Source of the DNA: Chlorocebus sabaeus
Lineage: Eukaryota; Chordata; Mammalia; Primates; Cercopithecidae
Length of the DNA stretch: 64,000 nucleotides
Assembly (NCBI RefSeq): GCF_047675955.1
Contig: NC_132916.1
Location: forward strand, 66,519,481 to 66,583,480
Direction of reading: 5' to 3'
A model generated the notes under the pieces. It had not been told where the DNA came from and made no database searches. It saw only the letters and a program-made list of their open reading frames with translations. This document shows positions 34,764-46,060 of this stretch, piece by piece (the stretch's first letter is position 1; the number at the start of each line of letters is the position of its first letter). The position numbers and the translations under genes were made by a program.

Positions 34764-35086
34764 CTAGGGTTAGCAAAGTTTTCTGTAAAGCACCAAATAG
34801 TAAATATTTATATTTGCAGCCCCAGAGGCAAAATTGAGGATATTATGTGGGAACTTGTATAACAAAGAGAGAAAGCAGATGTTCACAAATATTTAATTTT
34901 TTAATTAAAAATTGGAGTTATAGATATGAAAATTTGAGCTTCATATTATTTTTACTTATGGAGATTTTTTTTGCACTGATTTTCTAAAAAATTTGATAAT
35001 GTCAAGACCATTCTTAGTCTACTGACTGTGCAAAAAAGAGGCAGTGGGCTAAATTTGGCTCTCAGGCTGCAGTTTGCTGACCCCTG
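34764..35086. mobile_element. hAT-Charlie non-autonomous transposon (MER1-type)
   Basis: The left end CTAGGGTTAGCAAAG and right end TTTGCTGACCCCTG are imperfect inverted repeats of the hAT 'CAGGGGTCGGCAAA' type. Interior landmarks include TTCTGTAAAGCACCAAATAG, AAGACCATTCTTAGTC and GGGCTAAATTTGGCTC. Probable 8-bp target duplication CTCTATAG (34756-34763) versus CTCTGAAG (35087-35094), 6 of 8 matching. Confidence 0.8.
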
Positions 35087-35094
35087 CTCTGAAG

Positions 35095-37319
35095 CAAAAT
35101 CAAAAAACCTGTATGACACAACCTATTATCCAAGATAAATTGAGTCTTGAAAGTGAAATATAACAACAGGAAAAGAATAGCATGTGCAAAAGCCTTCTAC
35201 AATTTTAAGAGCAGATAGACAGTGAATATTAGTTTAAAAAATTGAATCAATTAATATCAATGAGAAGGCAATTCAGAAAAGGAAAGCAATTCTTATTTAA
35301 AAGCTGAATAATGGCTTAATTTTTAATTCCATTAGTGTTTGGAAAAATATGTAATTGAGAGAAAGCCAGCAAACAAGAATAAATTTCTCAAAGTATAATG
35401 AGCTTTCACTTAGAATCTAGTTTAAAATAAAAGCAAAATGCCTGCAAAAAAATCACTAAAGAAGCACTGCTGAATTTCATAACTGTTATGATTTGTTGCA
35501 GTAATTATAAGTTTTAGACTGAAAATATAAAGAAGAAAAATTCAAGCAACATGCCTTATAGTAAGACAATGAACTGTATCATATGACATTCAGTTTTATA
35601 CCATTGATTATTGTGTGTGTTAGCTTAAGAAACTTATTTGCTACCTTAGAACTTTATAATATAGCTATATAGTTATTGTTTCTTTAAAATGAATGATATT
35701 TTGTTTAATTTCTCCAGTAGATTGGGCTTTAAGACTTTGATCAGTAAGAGAGTCATTTATTACACCATCCTTTAGTATTAACTTTCAGATTTTATTTTTA
35801 TTATTTACATTTACAACAAATTAAATTTTCCAAAAACTCAACAATCTGAAGACAGTCCAAACTTGAATTTGTTTCATTTCTTTTCAAACATAAGAATTAA
35901 GATCAATTCTTTATTCACATGTAATGATCTTAGAACATATAACAGGCCTTAAGTGAAGCAAACACTTAATTCAAATTAATACATTTGCAATCAGTTCACT
36001 TCAGAAACTTTGTTCTGTTTTCCTTCACAATTAATATGCTCTATATGTGATGTTTATCAGCTTTCTAAATTAATGCTTACCATGCGGAGAAGCATCCAGC
36101 GAATCAGGTCCATTAGATAATCACAGGGGAGGCATATTTGGCTTCACAACATAGGCAGGACTAAGACATCCAGCAATATTCTTTCTCTACATGGGACCTT
36201 TCAAGGAAGTTACCAAATCCCAGCTTCTTTCTTCACTACATGTCTTGCTCACTGGGAGAGCATGTATTATTTCTCCACATAGCAGAACCCCAACTTGTAC
36301 ATCTGACTAGTGTTTTCCTCTATTTTTTCCAATCAGATATTACACAAGATTAAAAACAATAAAGCACAAAATATTAGAAAATAAAAATCACTTAATATTA
36401 TAAACCATCAGAATAAGTATTTCATCAATAAAAAACATTCACTGGCCTAAGGTTAATAAACAGCTACTTTTAGCTGAATACTTACCACATGCTAGGTACA
36501 TGCTAGAAACCTTACATACCATATCCAGTAGATATTACTACTGCAATTTTATAGATAAAGAACTCAAAGAAAGGGTAAGAGATTATTTTCAAAGCTGTAA
36601 AGCTGATTCAGTATGTGATACATTACAAATTTAAATCCAAGTCTAACTTATCCCAGCAGTCCTTGTTTTTATCCAATATGCTATAATGCAGTTGGCAAGC
36701 AAATCTCGAAATTACACAGATCATCCACCAGCACTTGCAGAAAATGACAGTCTAACACAATGACCAAAACAAAAGAAAACAAAATGAGAAGACTGTCGGA
36801 AATAAGGGCTAAACGTGTGCCTTTTATTAGAAGGATGGTGATGGAAAAATAAATTCATAGACTTTGTTCAAGTTGTGTGCTACCGGATTAAAGGACTTGA
36901 TTTGTCCTATTAAATTTTAGACATCTAGAACTTTCATTAGCATCAAAACATTATGTAGACATTAAATTCAAAGAAAGAATAAGAAAATGAATAATAAACA
37001 TGAACATAACTTAATAAAATATAAAGCAAACCTACAAAGGAGAGGACCAAAAATATCAGAAGTTGGTTATTTTAAAAAAATTTTAAGGAAGGTAGTAAAG
37101 CCTAGGTATTATAAACTCATTAGTACATCCTATATCATCTACTGATTACATCTCTAGACAGAATTCAAAAAGCAACTACCTGAGGACTTTGAATAATAAA
37201 CAATAAAAAAACAGATTGAAAATTAAAGTCAAACTTAAACACAGCCTCGTGGGACAGGGCTCAATTTACTGTATTTCTTCTTTTCTTATTTAGAGGTGGT
37301 ATTAATCATTCAATTTTGT
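35095..37319. other. unassigned AT-rich sequence containing one MIR
   Basis: About 2.2 kb without gene-like features. An antisense MIR lies at about 36470-36695 (CTTACCACATGCTAGGTAC, TTATAGATAAAGAACTC, AAATCCAAGTCTAACTTATC). The rest is unique-looking. Confidence 0.5.
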
Positions 37320-38403
37320 TTTTCACTTTCAAACTTCTTTGACTGTCATAGCATTTTCAGTGAGTTTCAGAATCAAATTGTCCATTTCTATATAACACAT
37401 TGTAGGATTTTCACTGGGGTTGTGTTTAATCTGTAGATCATTTTAGGGCAAACTGATATCTTAATAAGATTGAATATTCTGAACCATAAATCACCTTGCT
37501 AAACTCACTTACTAATCCCAGTAAATTTTGTTCGCAGATGTCATCAGATATATAGGCAATCATGTTGTCTCTGGATAAAGACAGCTTTATTCTTTCCTTT
37601 CCTATCTGCATACCTTTTTTTTTTTTTTTTTTTTTTTATTCCTTATTTCACTAGCTAGAACCTCCAGTACAAAGTTGAATACAAGTAGTGAAAGCATAGT
37701 CCTTTTTCTTGATCTTAAGGGGAAAGTTTTCAGACTTTCACCAATATGTGCGATGTTAACTATGTTTTTCATATACATCTTTGAGCAGTTGTATCATGTC
37801 TAGAAAATTTCATTATATTTATATTTTGCTGAGAGTTTATAACAGAAATTTATTTTGGATTTTATCAATTAATTTTTCTGTTTCTATTGTGTTAATCATA
37901 TAATTTTACTGTTTTGGGTTCTTGAATTTGTTAATATGATTAATTATACAGATTGATGTTACATGCTTTGGTCATAATTATCTTTTTTCTGTATTATTTC
38001 ATTGAATATGCTATATATTTTTAAATTTTGGCATCTATATTCGTGATTACATATTGACTTGTACTTTTCCTTTCAATGTCTGTCTGTTTGATATCAGGGT
38101 AATTTAGACCTTACACAGTCAGTTGGAAAGTATTCTCTTCAGTCACCAGAAAAAATGGTGTAGAATTATTAATTTGTACTGAAATGTTAGTAGGAATTTT
38201 CTAGTAATTTTCTTTGTGGGAAGGTATTTGACTACAAATTTAATTACTTTAACATACATATTTATAGCAGTAACATGTACTACAAAATGCTATCTAATGG
38301 TATATAATAGCATATATGTATTCACCTTTATGCATACATAACATATATATGTTTATTTGAGATACACTATAATATTTGAGATATAATATTAGGTTACATA
38401 TTC

Positions 38404-38709
38404 CTTTTTTTTTTTTTTTTTTTTTTTTTTTTGAGACAGAGTCTCACTCTGTCACCCAGGCTGGAGTGCTCACTGCAACCTTTGCCTTTCAGGTTCAAGA
38501 GATTCTCCTGCCTCAGTCTCTCAGGCAACTGTGATTAGAGGCATCCATCACCAAGCCTGGATAATTTGTTGTTGTTGTTGTTGTATTTTTAGTGGTGATG
38601 GGGTTTCACCATGTTGGCCAGGCTGGTCTCAAACTCCTGACCTCAAGGGTTCTGCCCACCTCGGCCTCCCAAAGTGCTGGAATTACAGACATGAGCCACT
38701 GTGCCCAGC
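38404..38709 (-). mobile_element. Alu SINE, antisense
   Basis: T-run of about 30, GAGACAGAGTCTCACTCTG, then a shortened left monomer, an internal (TTG)n patch at 38567-38582, ending CACTGTGCCCAGCC. Target site sequences TAGGTT occur on both sides (about 38391 and 38711). Confidence 0.93.
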
Positions 38710-38964
38710 CTAGGTTGCCTTTTCTTCTTGAGTGAACCATGATAGATCGTCCCTTTCAAAGAATTGTCCATTTGATTCATGTTGCCAAATTTATCAGCAT
38801 AGTTATTAATTGCTTTAAAATCATTTTAATATCTGTAGAGTCTGTAGTGATGTTAAGCTCCCATGTCTGATCACTGTAATTATGTTTTCTTTTTTTTCTT
38901 ACAAATAAGTCTAGCTGGAGGTTTAACAATTTCATCGATCTTAAGAAACCAGCTCTGGATTTCA

Positions 38965-39092
38965 TTGATTTTCTCTTTATCTTTTTATTTTCTGTTTTCT
39001 GTTTATCTTTTTTTTTCTCTTTATCTTTTTTTTATCTTTATCTATCTCTTTATCTTTATTTTTCTCTTTATCTTTTTATTTTCTGTTTTCAC
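38965..39092 (+). repeat. pyrimidine-rich repeat with a duplicated 26-base unit
   Basis: CTCTTTATCTTTTTATTTTC is present near 38971 and again near 39065, each followed by TGTTTT. The intervening sequence is degenerate TTTATCTC repeats, so the tract probably grew by slippage inside L1M sequence. Confidence 0.8.
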
Positions 39093-39485
39093 TGACTGCT
39101 ACTCTAACTTGATTTCATTTATTACTTTCAGTTTAATTAGTTTTGCTATCTATTTGGTTACAGTGAAAGTTGAGGTATTTAATTTAACATAAATCTTATC
39201 TTTTAAAATAAATGTTTAGCAGTATAAATTTCTCCCCTAAGTGCTGCTTGAGTAGTATTCCACAAATTTTCATAATGTATTTCATTTTTATTCATTTCAA
39301 AATAACCTCTAATTTCCTATTTGATTTCTTCCTTGACTAAGCAGGTTATTCTGAAGTGTGTTTTACATTCTCTAAATATTTGAGGATTGTCAAGTTACAT
39401 TTTAGATTTCTAATTTAATTACATCATGATCAGAGAACATACTTCACAGAACTTGAATATTCCTGTAATTTGTTCGGACTAGTTT

Positions 39486-39786
39486 ATTATTATTATTATT
39501 ATTATTTCTGAGACAGGGTCTCACTTTGTCACCCAGATTGTAGTACAGTGGTGATGTCTAGGCTCAATATAACCTGTGCTTCCTGGGATCAAGGGATCCT
39601 CCCACCCAACCTTCCAAAAAGCTGGGATTACAGGTACATGTCACCATGTGCTAATTTTTGTATTTTTTGTAGAGGTGAGGTGTCTCTATATTGCCCAGGA
39701 TATTCTTGAATTCCTGGACTCAAGGAATTCCAACTTGGCATCACAGAGTTCAGGGATTACAGGCATGACCCACTGCACCTGGTGGA
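39486..39786 (-). mobile_element. Alu SINE (AluJ-like), antisense
   Basis: (TTA)n tail, CTGAGACAGGGTCTCACTTTG, highly diverged body, ending CCCACTGCACCTGGT. Target duplication GACTAGTTT at 39477-39485 and 39787-39795. Confidence 0.92.
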
Positions 39787-41534
39787 GACTAGTTTTCATG
39801 GCTCCCAGTAAGGCCTATTTTGGTAAGTATTCTGGGTAGAATAATTGAGAAGAATATGCATTCTGTTGTTGGATTGTATTCTATAAATGCCATTTAGGTC
39901 ATATGATTAAGAGTATTTTGCAAGTCTTTTTTATCCTTACAGACTAACTCTTATTACCTCAATCAGTTATCTTTATCTCAGATTATCTCAGTGTATTAGT
40001 CCATTTTCATGCTTCTGATAGAGATATACTCAAGACCGGGTGACACAAAGAAAAGAAAGGTGTAATGGACTCACAGTTCTGCATGGCTGGGGAGGCCTCA
40101 CAGTAGTTCCAAAAAGCACATCTTACATGGTGGCAGGCAAGAAAGAATGAGAACCAAGTGAAAGGGTCTCCCCCTATAAACTCATCAGATTTCGTGAGAC
40201 ATTTTTACTACCACAAGAACAGGATGGAGGAAACCACTCCCATAATTTAACTATCTCCGACCTGCTTCCTCCCACAACATGTGGAAATTATGGGAGCTAC
40301 AATTCAAGATGAGATTTCACACAGCCAAACCATATCATTCCTTCCTTGACCCCTCCAGAGCCTCATGTCCTCACATTTCAAAACCAATCGTGCCTCCCCA
40401 ACAGTCCCCCAAAGACTTAACTCATTTCGGCATTAACTCAAAAATCCATAGTCCAAAGTCTCATCTGAGACAAGCCACATCCCTTCTGCCTATGAGCCTG
40501 TAGAGTCAAAAGCAAGTTAGTTACTTCCTGGATACAATGAGGGTACAGTCATTAGATAAATACACTCATTCCAAATGGGAGAAATTGGCCAGAACAAGCG
40601 GACTAAAGGCCATATGTAAGTTTGAAATCCAGTGGGTCAATCAAATCAAAAAGCTCCAAAATGGCCACCTTTGACTCTATGGCTCACATCCAGGTCACAC
40701 AGATACAAGATGTCAGTTCTCACCATCTTGGGCAGCTTTGCACCTGTGGGTTTGCAGGGTACAACCTCCCTCCCAGTTGCTTTCATGGCCTAGTGTTGAC
40801 TGTCTGCAGCTTTCCCAGGTGCACAGTGCAAAGTGTGGGTGGACCTACCATTCTGGGGGCTGGAAGATGGTGGTTCTAGTCTCACAGCTCCACCAGGCAG
40901 TGGCCCAGCAGGGACTCAGTGTGGGGGCTCCGACCCCACATTTCCCTTCTGCCCTGCACTAGCAGATGTTCTCCATGACAGTCCCACCCCTGCAGCAAGC
41001 TTCTTCCTTGTCATCCAGGCATTTCCATAAATATTCTGAAATCTAGGTGGAGGTTGCCAAATCCCAATTCTTGATTTCTGTGCACCTGGGGCTAAACACC
41101 ATGTGGAAGCTGCCAAGGCTTGGGACTTGCATCCTCTGAAGACATGGCCCAAGCTGTATTTTTGCCCCTTTTAGCCATGGCTAGAGAGGCTGGGACACAG
41201 GGCACCAAGTCCCTGTGCCGCATACTGCAGAGGGGCCCTGAACTTGGCCCATGAACCCATTTTTTCCTCCTAGTCCTCCAGAACTGTGATGGGAGGGGCT
41301 GCCACAAAGGTATCTGACATGTCCTGGAGACATTTTCCCCATTGTCTGGGCAACTGACATTCAGATCTGCATTACTTACACAGATTTCTGCAGCCACCTT
41401 GAATTTCTCCTCAGAAAATGGGTTTTCTTCTCTATTGCATCATCAGGCCGCAAATTTTCTGATCTTTTATGTTCTGTTTCTTTTTTAAACCTGAATGTTA
41501 ACAACACCCAAGTCGCTTAGTCACTTATTTTATT

Positions 41535-41857
41535 TTATTTTATTTTTTATTTTTTTATTTATTTATTTTTTTGAGACAGAGTCTGGCTCTGTCGCCCGGC
41601 TGGAGTGCAGTGGCCAGATCTCAGCTCACTGCAAGCTCCGCCTCCCGAGCTTACACCATTCTCCTACCTCAGCCTCCGGAGTAGCTAGGACTACAGGCGC
41701 CCACCACGTCGCCCGGCTAGTTTTTTGTATTTTTTTTTAGTAGAGACGGGGTTTCAACGTGTTAGCCAGGATGGTCTCGATCTCCTGACCTCGTGATCCG
41801 CCCATCTCGGCCTCCCAAAGTGCTGGGATTACAGGCTTGAGCAACCGCGCCCAGCCA
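41535..41857 (-). mobile_element. Old World monkey-type young Alu (AluYRa-like), antisense
   Basis: Well-preserved AluY frame with changes not usual in human AluY: TGGCCAGATC (41611-41620), GGCTAG before the T-run (41715-41720) and CAGGCTTGAG (41832-41841). From memory these define AluYRa in macaques and relatives. The tail is (TTTTA)n. Target duplication AGTCACTTATTTTATT at 41519-41534 and 41858-41873. It sits in the tail/flank of an older Alu inside a MaLR provirus. Confidence 0.9.
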
Positions 41858-41873
41858 AGTCACTTATTTTATT

Positions 41874-42183
41874 ATTATTTTTTATTCTTTATTTTTATTT
41901 TTAGATGGAGTCTCACTCAATCACCCAGCCTGGAGTGCAGTGGTAAATCTTGGCTCACTGCAAGCTCCGCCTCCCAGGTTCACGCCGTTCTTCTGCCTCA
42001 GCCTCCTGAGTAGCTGGGACTGCAAGTGCCTACCAACAGGTCCGGCTAATTTTTTGTATTTTTTTAGTAGAGATGGGGTTTTGCTGTGTTAGCCAGGATG
42101 GTCTTGATCTCCTGACCTCATGATCCACCTGCCTCAGCCTCCCAAAGTGCTGGGATTACAGGTGTGAGCCACCATGCCCAGTC
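41874..42183 (-). mobile_element. AluY-like SINE, antisense
   Basis: GATGGAGTCTCACTCAATC to GAGCCACCATGCCCAGT, with AluY-type GTGTTAGCCAGGATGGTC. CCAAGTC(A/G)CTT at the far left (near 41508) and CCAGGTCACTTC (42184-42195) look like its target duplication, separated from its tail by the later AluYRa-like insertion. Confidence 0.9.
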
Positions 42184-42185
42184 CC

Positions 42186-42454
42186 CAGGTCACTTCTTGA
42201 ATGCTTTGCTTCTTAGAAATTTCTTCCACCAGATACCATAAATCATTTTGCTCAAGTTCAAAGTTCCACAAATCTCTAGAGCAGGGGCAAAATGCCACCA
42301 GTCTCTTTGCTAAAACATAGCAAGAATCATCTTTACTCAAGTTCCCAAAAAATTCCTCATCTCCACCTGAGACCATCTCAGCCTCGATTTCATTGTCCAG
42401 ATTATTATCAGCATTTTGCTCAAAGTTGTTCAACAAGTCTCTAGGAGGTTCCAA
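42186..42454 (-). pseudogene. MaLR internal open-frame remnant (gag-like)
   Basis: A minus-strand open piece of about 90 residues at the LTR-proximal start of the MaLR internal region, running out into Alu sequence at its 3' end. It is acidic and polar (EIEAEMVSGGDEEF is one visible stretch). THE1/MST internal regions carry one long degenerate frame, sometimes called gag-like, and this is part of it. It is truncated by the Alu at 41874-42183 and not expected to be expressed. Confidence 0.6.
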
Positions 42455-44135
42455 ACTCTCCCATATTTTTATGTTTTCTTCTGAGCTCTACAAACTGTTC
42501 AAATGCCTGCCTGTTTCCCAGTTCCAACCTCACTTCCACATTTTTTAGTATCTTTACAGCAGCACCCCACTCTACCAGTACCAATTTACCAATTTACTGC
42601 TTTAGTCCATTTTCACACTGCTGATAAAGACATACCCAAGAGTGGGTAATTTGTAACCAAAAAAAAAAAAAAAGTTTTAATGAATTCACAGTTCCACATG
42701 GTTAGGGTGGCATCATAATCATGGCAGAAGGTGAAAGGCACTACTTACAGGGCAACAGGCAAGAGAGAATGAGAACCAAGTGAAAGGGATTTCCCCTTAT
42801 AAAACCATCAGACCTACTGAGACTTAATCACTACCACAAGAACAGTATTGGGAAAACTGCCCCCATGATTCAATTATCTCCCATCAAGTCCACCCACAAC
42901 ATGTGGGAACTATGGGAGCTAGGATTCAAGATGAGATTTGGGTGCGGACACAGACAAACCATATCAATTAGTTATTGAGAAAGGAATATTGAAATCTTAA
43001 ACTATGACTGTGGATTTTTCACTTTCTCCTGAAATTTTTATCAGTCTTTCCTTTCTGTATGTGAAACTCTGTTATTACAGATATAAATGTTTAGGATTAC
43101 TATCTGCTATTGGTGGATCAGCTCTTTATTATTTGAAATGATTTTTATTCCTGATAGTAACTTTTTATCTGCAATCTATTTTGCCAGAGATTAACATTCC
43201 TTTTGCAGGTTCCTTTGGATTAATTTTGGGATAATAGATCTGTTTACATACTTGTAATATGGCTATGTCTTTATGTTTAAAGTGTGCTTCTTATAACCAA
43301 TATACAATTAGATCTTGGTTTTTTTAATTCAGGCTATTTCTCCTTTTAATGAGGGTATTTACACCACTTACTTTAATACAATTAATGATATGATTTTTAG
43401 TCAATCATCTTGTTTTATTTGTCCATTTTATCCCTATCACTTTTTCTTCTTTTTCTGCCTTATTTTGGGTAAATTGAGTATTTTTTATAATTCTGTTTTG
43501 TTCGGTTATTAGCTATTAAACCTAACTGGTTGCTTTTGGATTCAGAGTGTCCATTTCCTTACATTATCTTAATCTACTTTCAAATGATATTATACCACTT
43601 AATGTGCAATATAAACTATCTTAGTATAACAGTTCTCAAATCAGACCTTCGTGTTGTTATCAAACATTGTATTAAAGTGTATGTCATAGCCTCCACAATA
43701 CAATGCTATTATTATTGTTTAAACCAATTCTTAAAGAGATTTAGGTTATAAGAAAACACATGTATAAATTTGGCCATGTTTTACCATTTCTAGTGTTCTT
43801 CATTTCTTTGTCTAATTCCATGTTTCTATGTAGCATCATTTTTTTCCTGTCTTTTCATCTAACATTTCTTACAGTATGTGTCTGCAGGTGAAAAATTGTA
43901 TCAGTTTTTCTGTGTCATAAGAGGCCTTATTTCACCTTCCCTTTGATTTATATTTTACTGGGCTTAGGTTTCTAGGTTGACAGCTTTTTGTCTTCAAACA
44001 CTTTAATGATATTATCCCAGTGTCCTTTGGTTTACATCTGTTGACATCTTTATATTTGTTCTTCTTTTTGGAATACATTGTTTTCCTCTAGTTGTTTTTA
44101 AGAGTTTTCTCTTTTTCACTGATTTTGAGATATTT

Positions 44136-44183
44136 GATTATGTGCTTTGTAATTTTCTTGATTATGTGCTTTGTAATTTTCTT
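44136..44183 (+). repeat. perfect 24-bp tandem duplication
   Basis: GATTATGTGCTTTGTAATTT followed by TCTT occurs twice in a row inside antisense L1M sequence; the third unit diverges after CATTATG. A recent slippage-type duplication, as the copies are identical while the host element is old. Confidence 0.85.
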
Positions 44184-44876
44184 CATTATGCTAATATTTG
44201 AGGTTTTCTCAGCTTCTTGGATCTGTGGTTTTATAATTTTCACTAAATTTTAAAATGTTCAGTCATTATTCATTCAAATGTTTTTGGTTTTCCCTCTATC
44301 TCTTCTTATTTGAGTATTCTAGTCATATATATTTTAGCCAACTTGTTATTGTCACAAAACTCATTAATGGTATTTTCATTTTTAAATTATCTGCATTTCA
44401 TTTTGAACAGTATTTTTTAATATATATATATCTTAAACTACGCTGATTTTTTTCTCCTGTAATATCTAACCAGCCACTAATGCCACCCATTTTTCTACCT
44501 CAGACATTGCAGTTTTTAACCCTCATTCAATTTACATCTTTTTAATATGCTAAAATGTTTCACTTAACTTTATGAACACATTAAATAAAATTATAACTGC
44601 TGTAGTGTCCATGTCTGCTAATTCTATCATCTACTAGTGCTGTTATTTTAAAGTGGTTGATTTTTCTCTTCATTATCAGACATACATTCATGACACTTTA
44701 TATACGTGATAATCTTGACTGGTGATCTACAGACTCACTTTGATAAATATGACTATAATATTTATTGCTCTCAAATATAAATACAAGTTAATAGGAAACA
44801 TGAAACATATTGAAAATTTTGATTAAGGCATTGCAAAATAGAAGGTAAATGTTGGACTATATAACTTACATATTCT

Positions 44877-46047
44877 CTTTAAAAACAAAAACCTTTTTAA
44901 AATTTTACTTTAAGTTCCAGGATACAAGTGCAGAGCTTGTAGGTTTGTTACATGGGTATATGTCTGCCACTGTGGTTTGCTGCACCTATCAACCGTAATC
45001 TAGGTTTTAAGCCCCACGTGCATTAGGTATCCATCCCAGGGATATTCCTCCCCTTGCCCCCCAAGTCCCTGACAGGTCCCGGTGTGTATTGTTTCCCTCC
45101 CTGGTCCATGCATTCTCATTGTTCAACTCCCACTTACGAGTGAGAACATGTGGTGTTTGGTTTTTCTGTTCCTGTGTTAGTTTGCTGAGGATGATGGTTT
45201 CCAACTTCATGCATGTCCCTGCAAAAGACATGATCTTATTCCTTTTTATGACTGCATAGTATCCCATAGTGTATATTAAAGAAAATATACCATAATGGTA
45301 TATGAAAATGTGGTACATTTTACAACCAGTCTAGCATTGATGGGCATTTGGGTTGGTTCAATGTTTTTGTTATTGTAAATAGTGTTGCAATAAGCATACA
45401 TGTGCATGTGTCTTTATAGTAGAATGATTTCTATTCCTTTGGGAATATTAATGGGATTGCTGGGTCAAATGGTATTTCTGGCTCTAGATCCTTGAGGAAT
45501 CACCACGCTGTCTTCCACAATGGTTGAACTAATTTACATTACCATCAAAAGTGTAAAATAGTTCCTATTTCTCCACAGCCTCACCAGCATCTATTATTTC
45601 TTGACTTTTAGTAATCATCACTCTGACTGGCATGAGATGGTATCTCATTGTGGTTTTGATTTGCATTTATCTGATGATTAGTGATTTTAAGCTTTTTTTT
45701 TTCATATATTTGTTGGCTGCATAAATGTCTTCTTTTGAGAAGTGTCTGTTCATATCCTTTGCCCACTTTTTGACGGGGTTGTTTTTTTCTTGTAAATTTG
45801 TTTAAGTTCCTTGTAAATTGTGGATATTAGACCTTTATAAGATGGGTAGATTGCAAAAATTCTCTCCCATGCTATAGATTGCCTGTTCACTTTGATGATA
45901 GTTTCTTTGGCTGTGCAGAAGCTCTTTAGTTTAACTAGATCTCATGTGGTATTTTCTTCATAAAGTTTTTGCCCATGCCTATGTCCTGAATGGTATTGCC
46001 TAGGTTTTCCTCTAGAGTTTTGTAGTTTTGGGTTTTACATTTAAATG
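44877..46047 (-). mobile_element. 5'-truncated L1 (L1PA/L1PB-like), antisense
   Basis: Reversed L1 3' UTR (TTACTTTAAGTTCCAGGATAC, TAGGTTTGTTACATGGGTATA), ORF2 end (CAACTCCCACTTACGAGTGAG) and ORF2 C-terminal region to about GTTTTCCTCTAGAGTTTTG. Target duplication ACTTACATATTCT (44864-44876) versus ACTTAAATATTCT (46048-46060), one mismatch. A small local duplication disturbs the sequence near 45262-45310. A 103-residue frame at its left is an ORF2-derived remnant. Confidence 0.92.
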
Positions 46048-46060
46048 ACTTAAATATTCT

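Larger units (their letters stand above)
39992..42966 (-). mobile_element. complete THE1/MST-type MaLR provirus, antisense
   Basis: Two related LTRs, 39992-40337 (346 bp) and 42598-42966 (369 bp), share THE1/MST ends (TATTAGTCC or TTTAGTCC at the left, ACCATATCA at the right) and a specific phrase GAATGAGAACCAAGTGAAAG. Between them is about 2.26 kb. Less its two Alus this is roughly 1.6 kb, the usual length of THE1-type internal sequence. It begins with family text such as CAAGCCACATCCCTTCTGCC on the plus strand. There is no pol; MaLR elements depended on other retroelements to move. The LTRs differ at perhaps a fifth of positions, so it is old. Confidence 0.92.
37320..44530 (-). mobile_element. 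long ancient L1M element, antisense, heavily interrupted
   Basis: Plus-strand order runs from the RT region (CCTTATTTCACTAGCTAGAACC near 37645) through the pre-RT region (GAAACCAGCTCTGGATTTCATTG near 38946 and TAGTATTCCACAAATTTTC near 39254). It continues to the endonuclease region (GTGCTTCTTATAACCAATATACAATTAG near 43289) and 5' sequence (CAGCTTCTTGGATCTGTGG near 44210). This is one L1M read 3' to 5'. It is interrupted by an Alu (38404-38709), an old Alu (39486-39786) and a MaLR provirus (39992-42966). Old and frameless. Confidence 0.8.
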
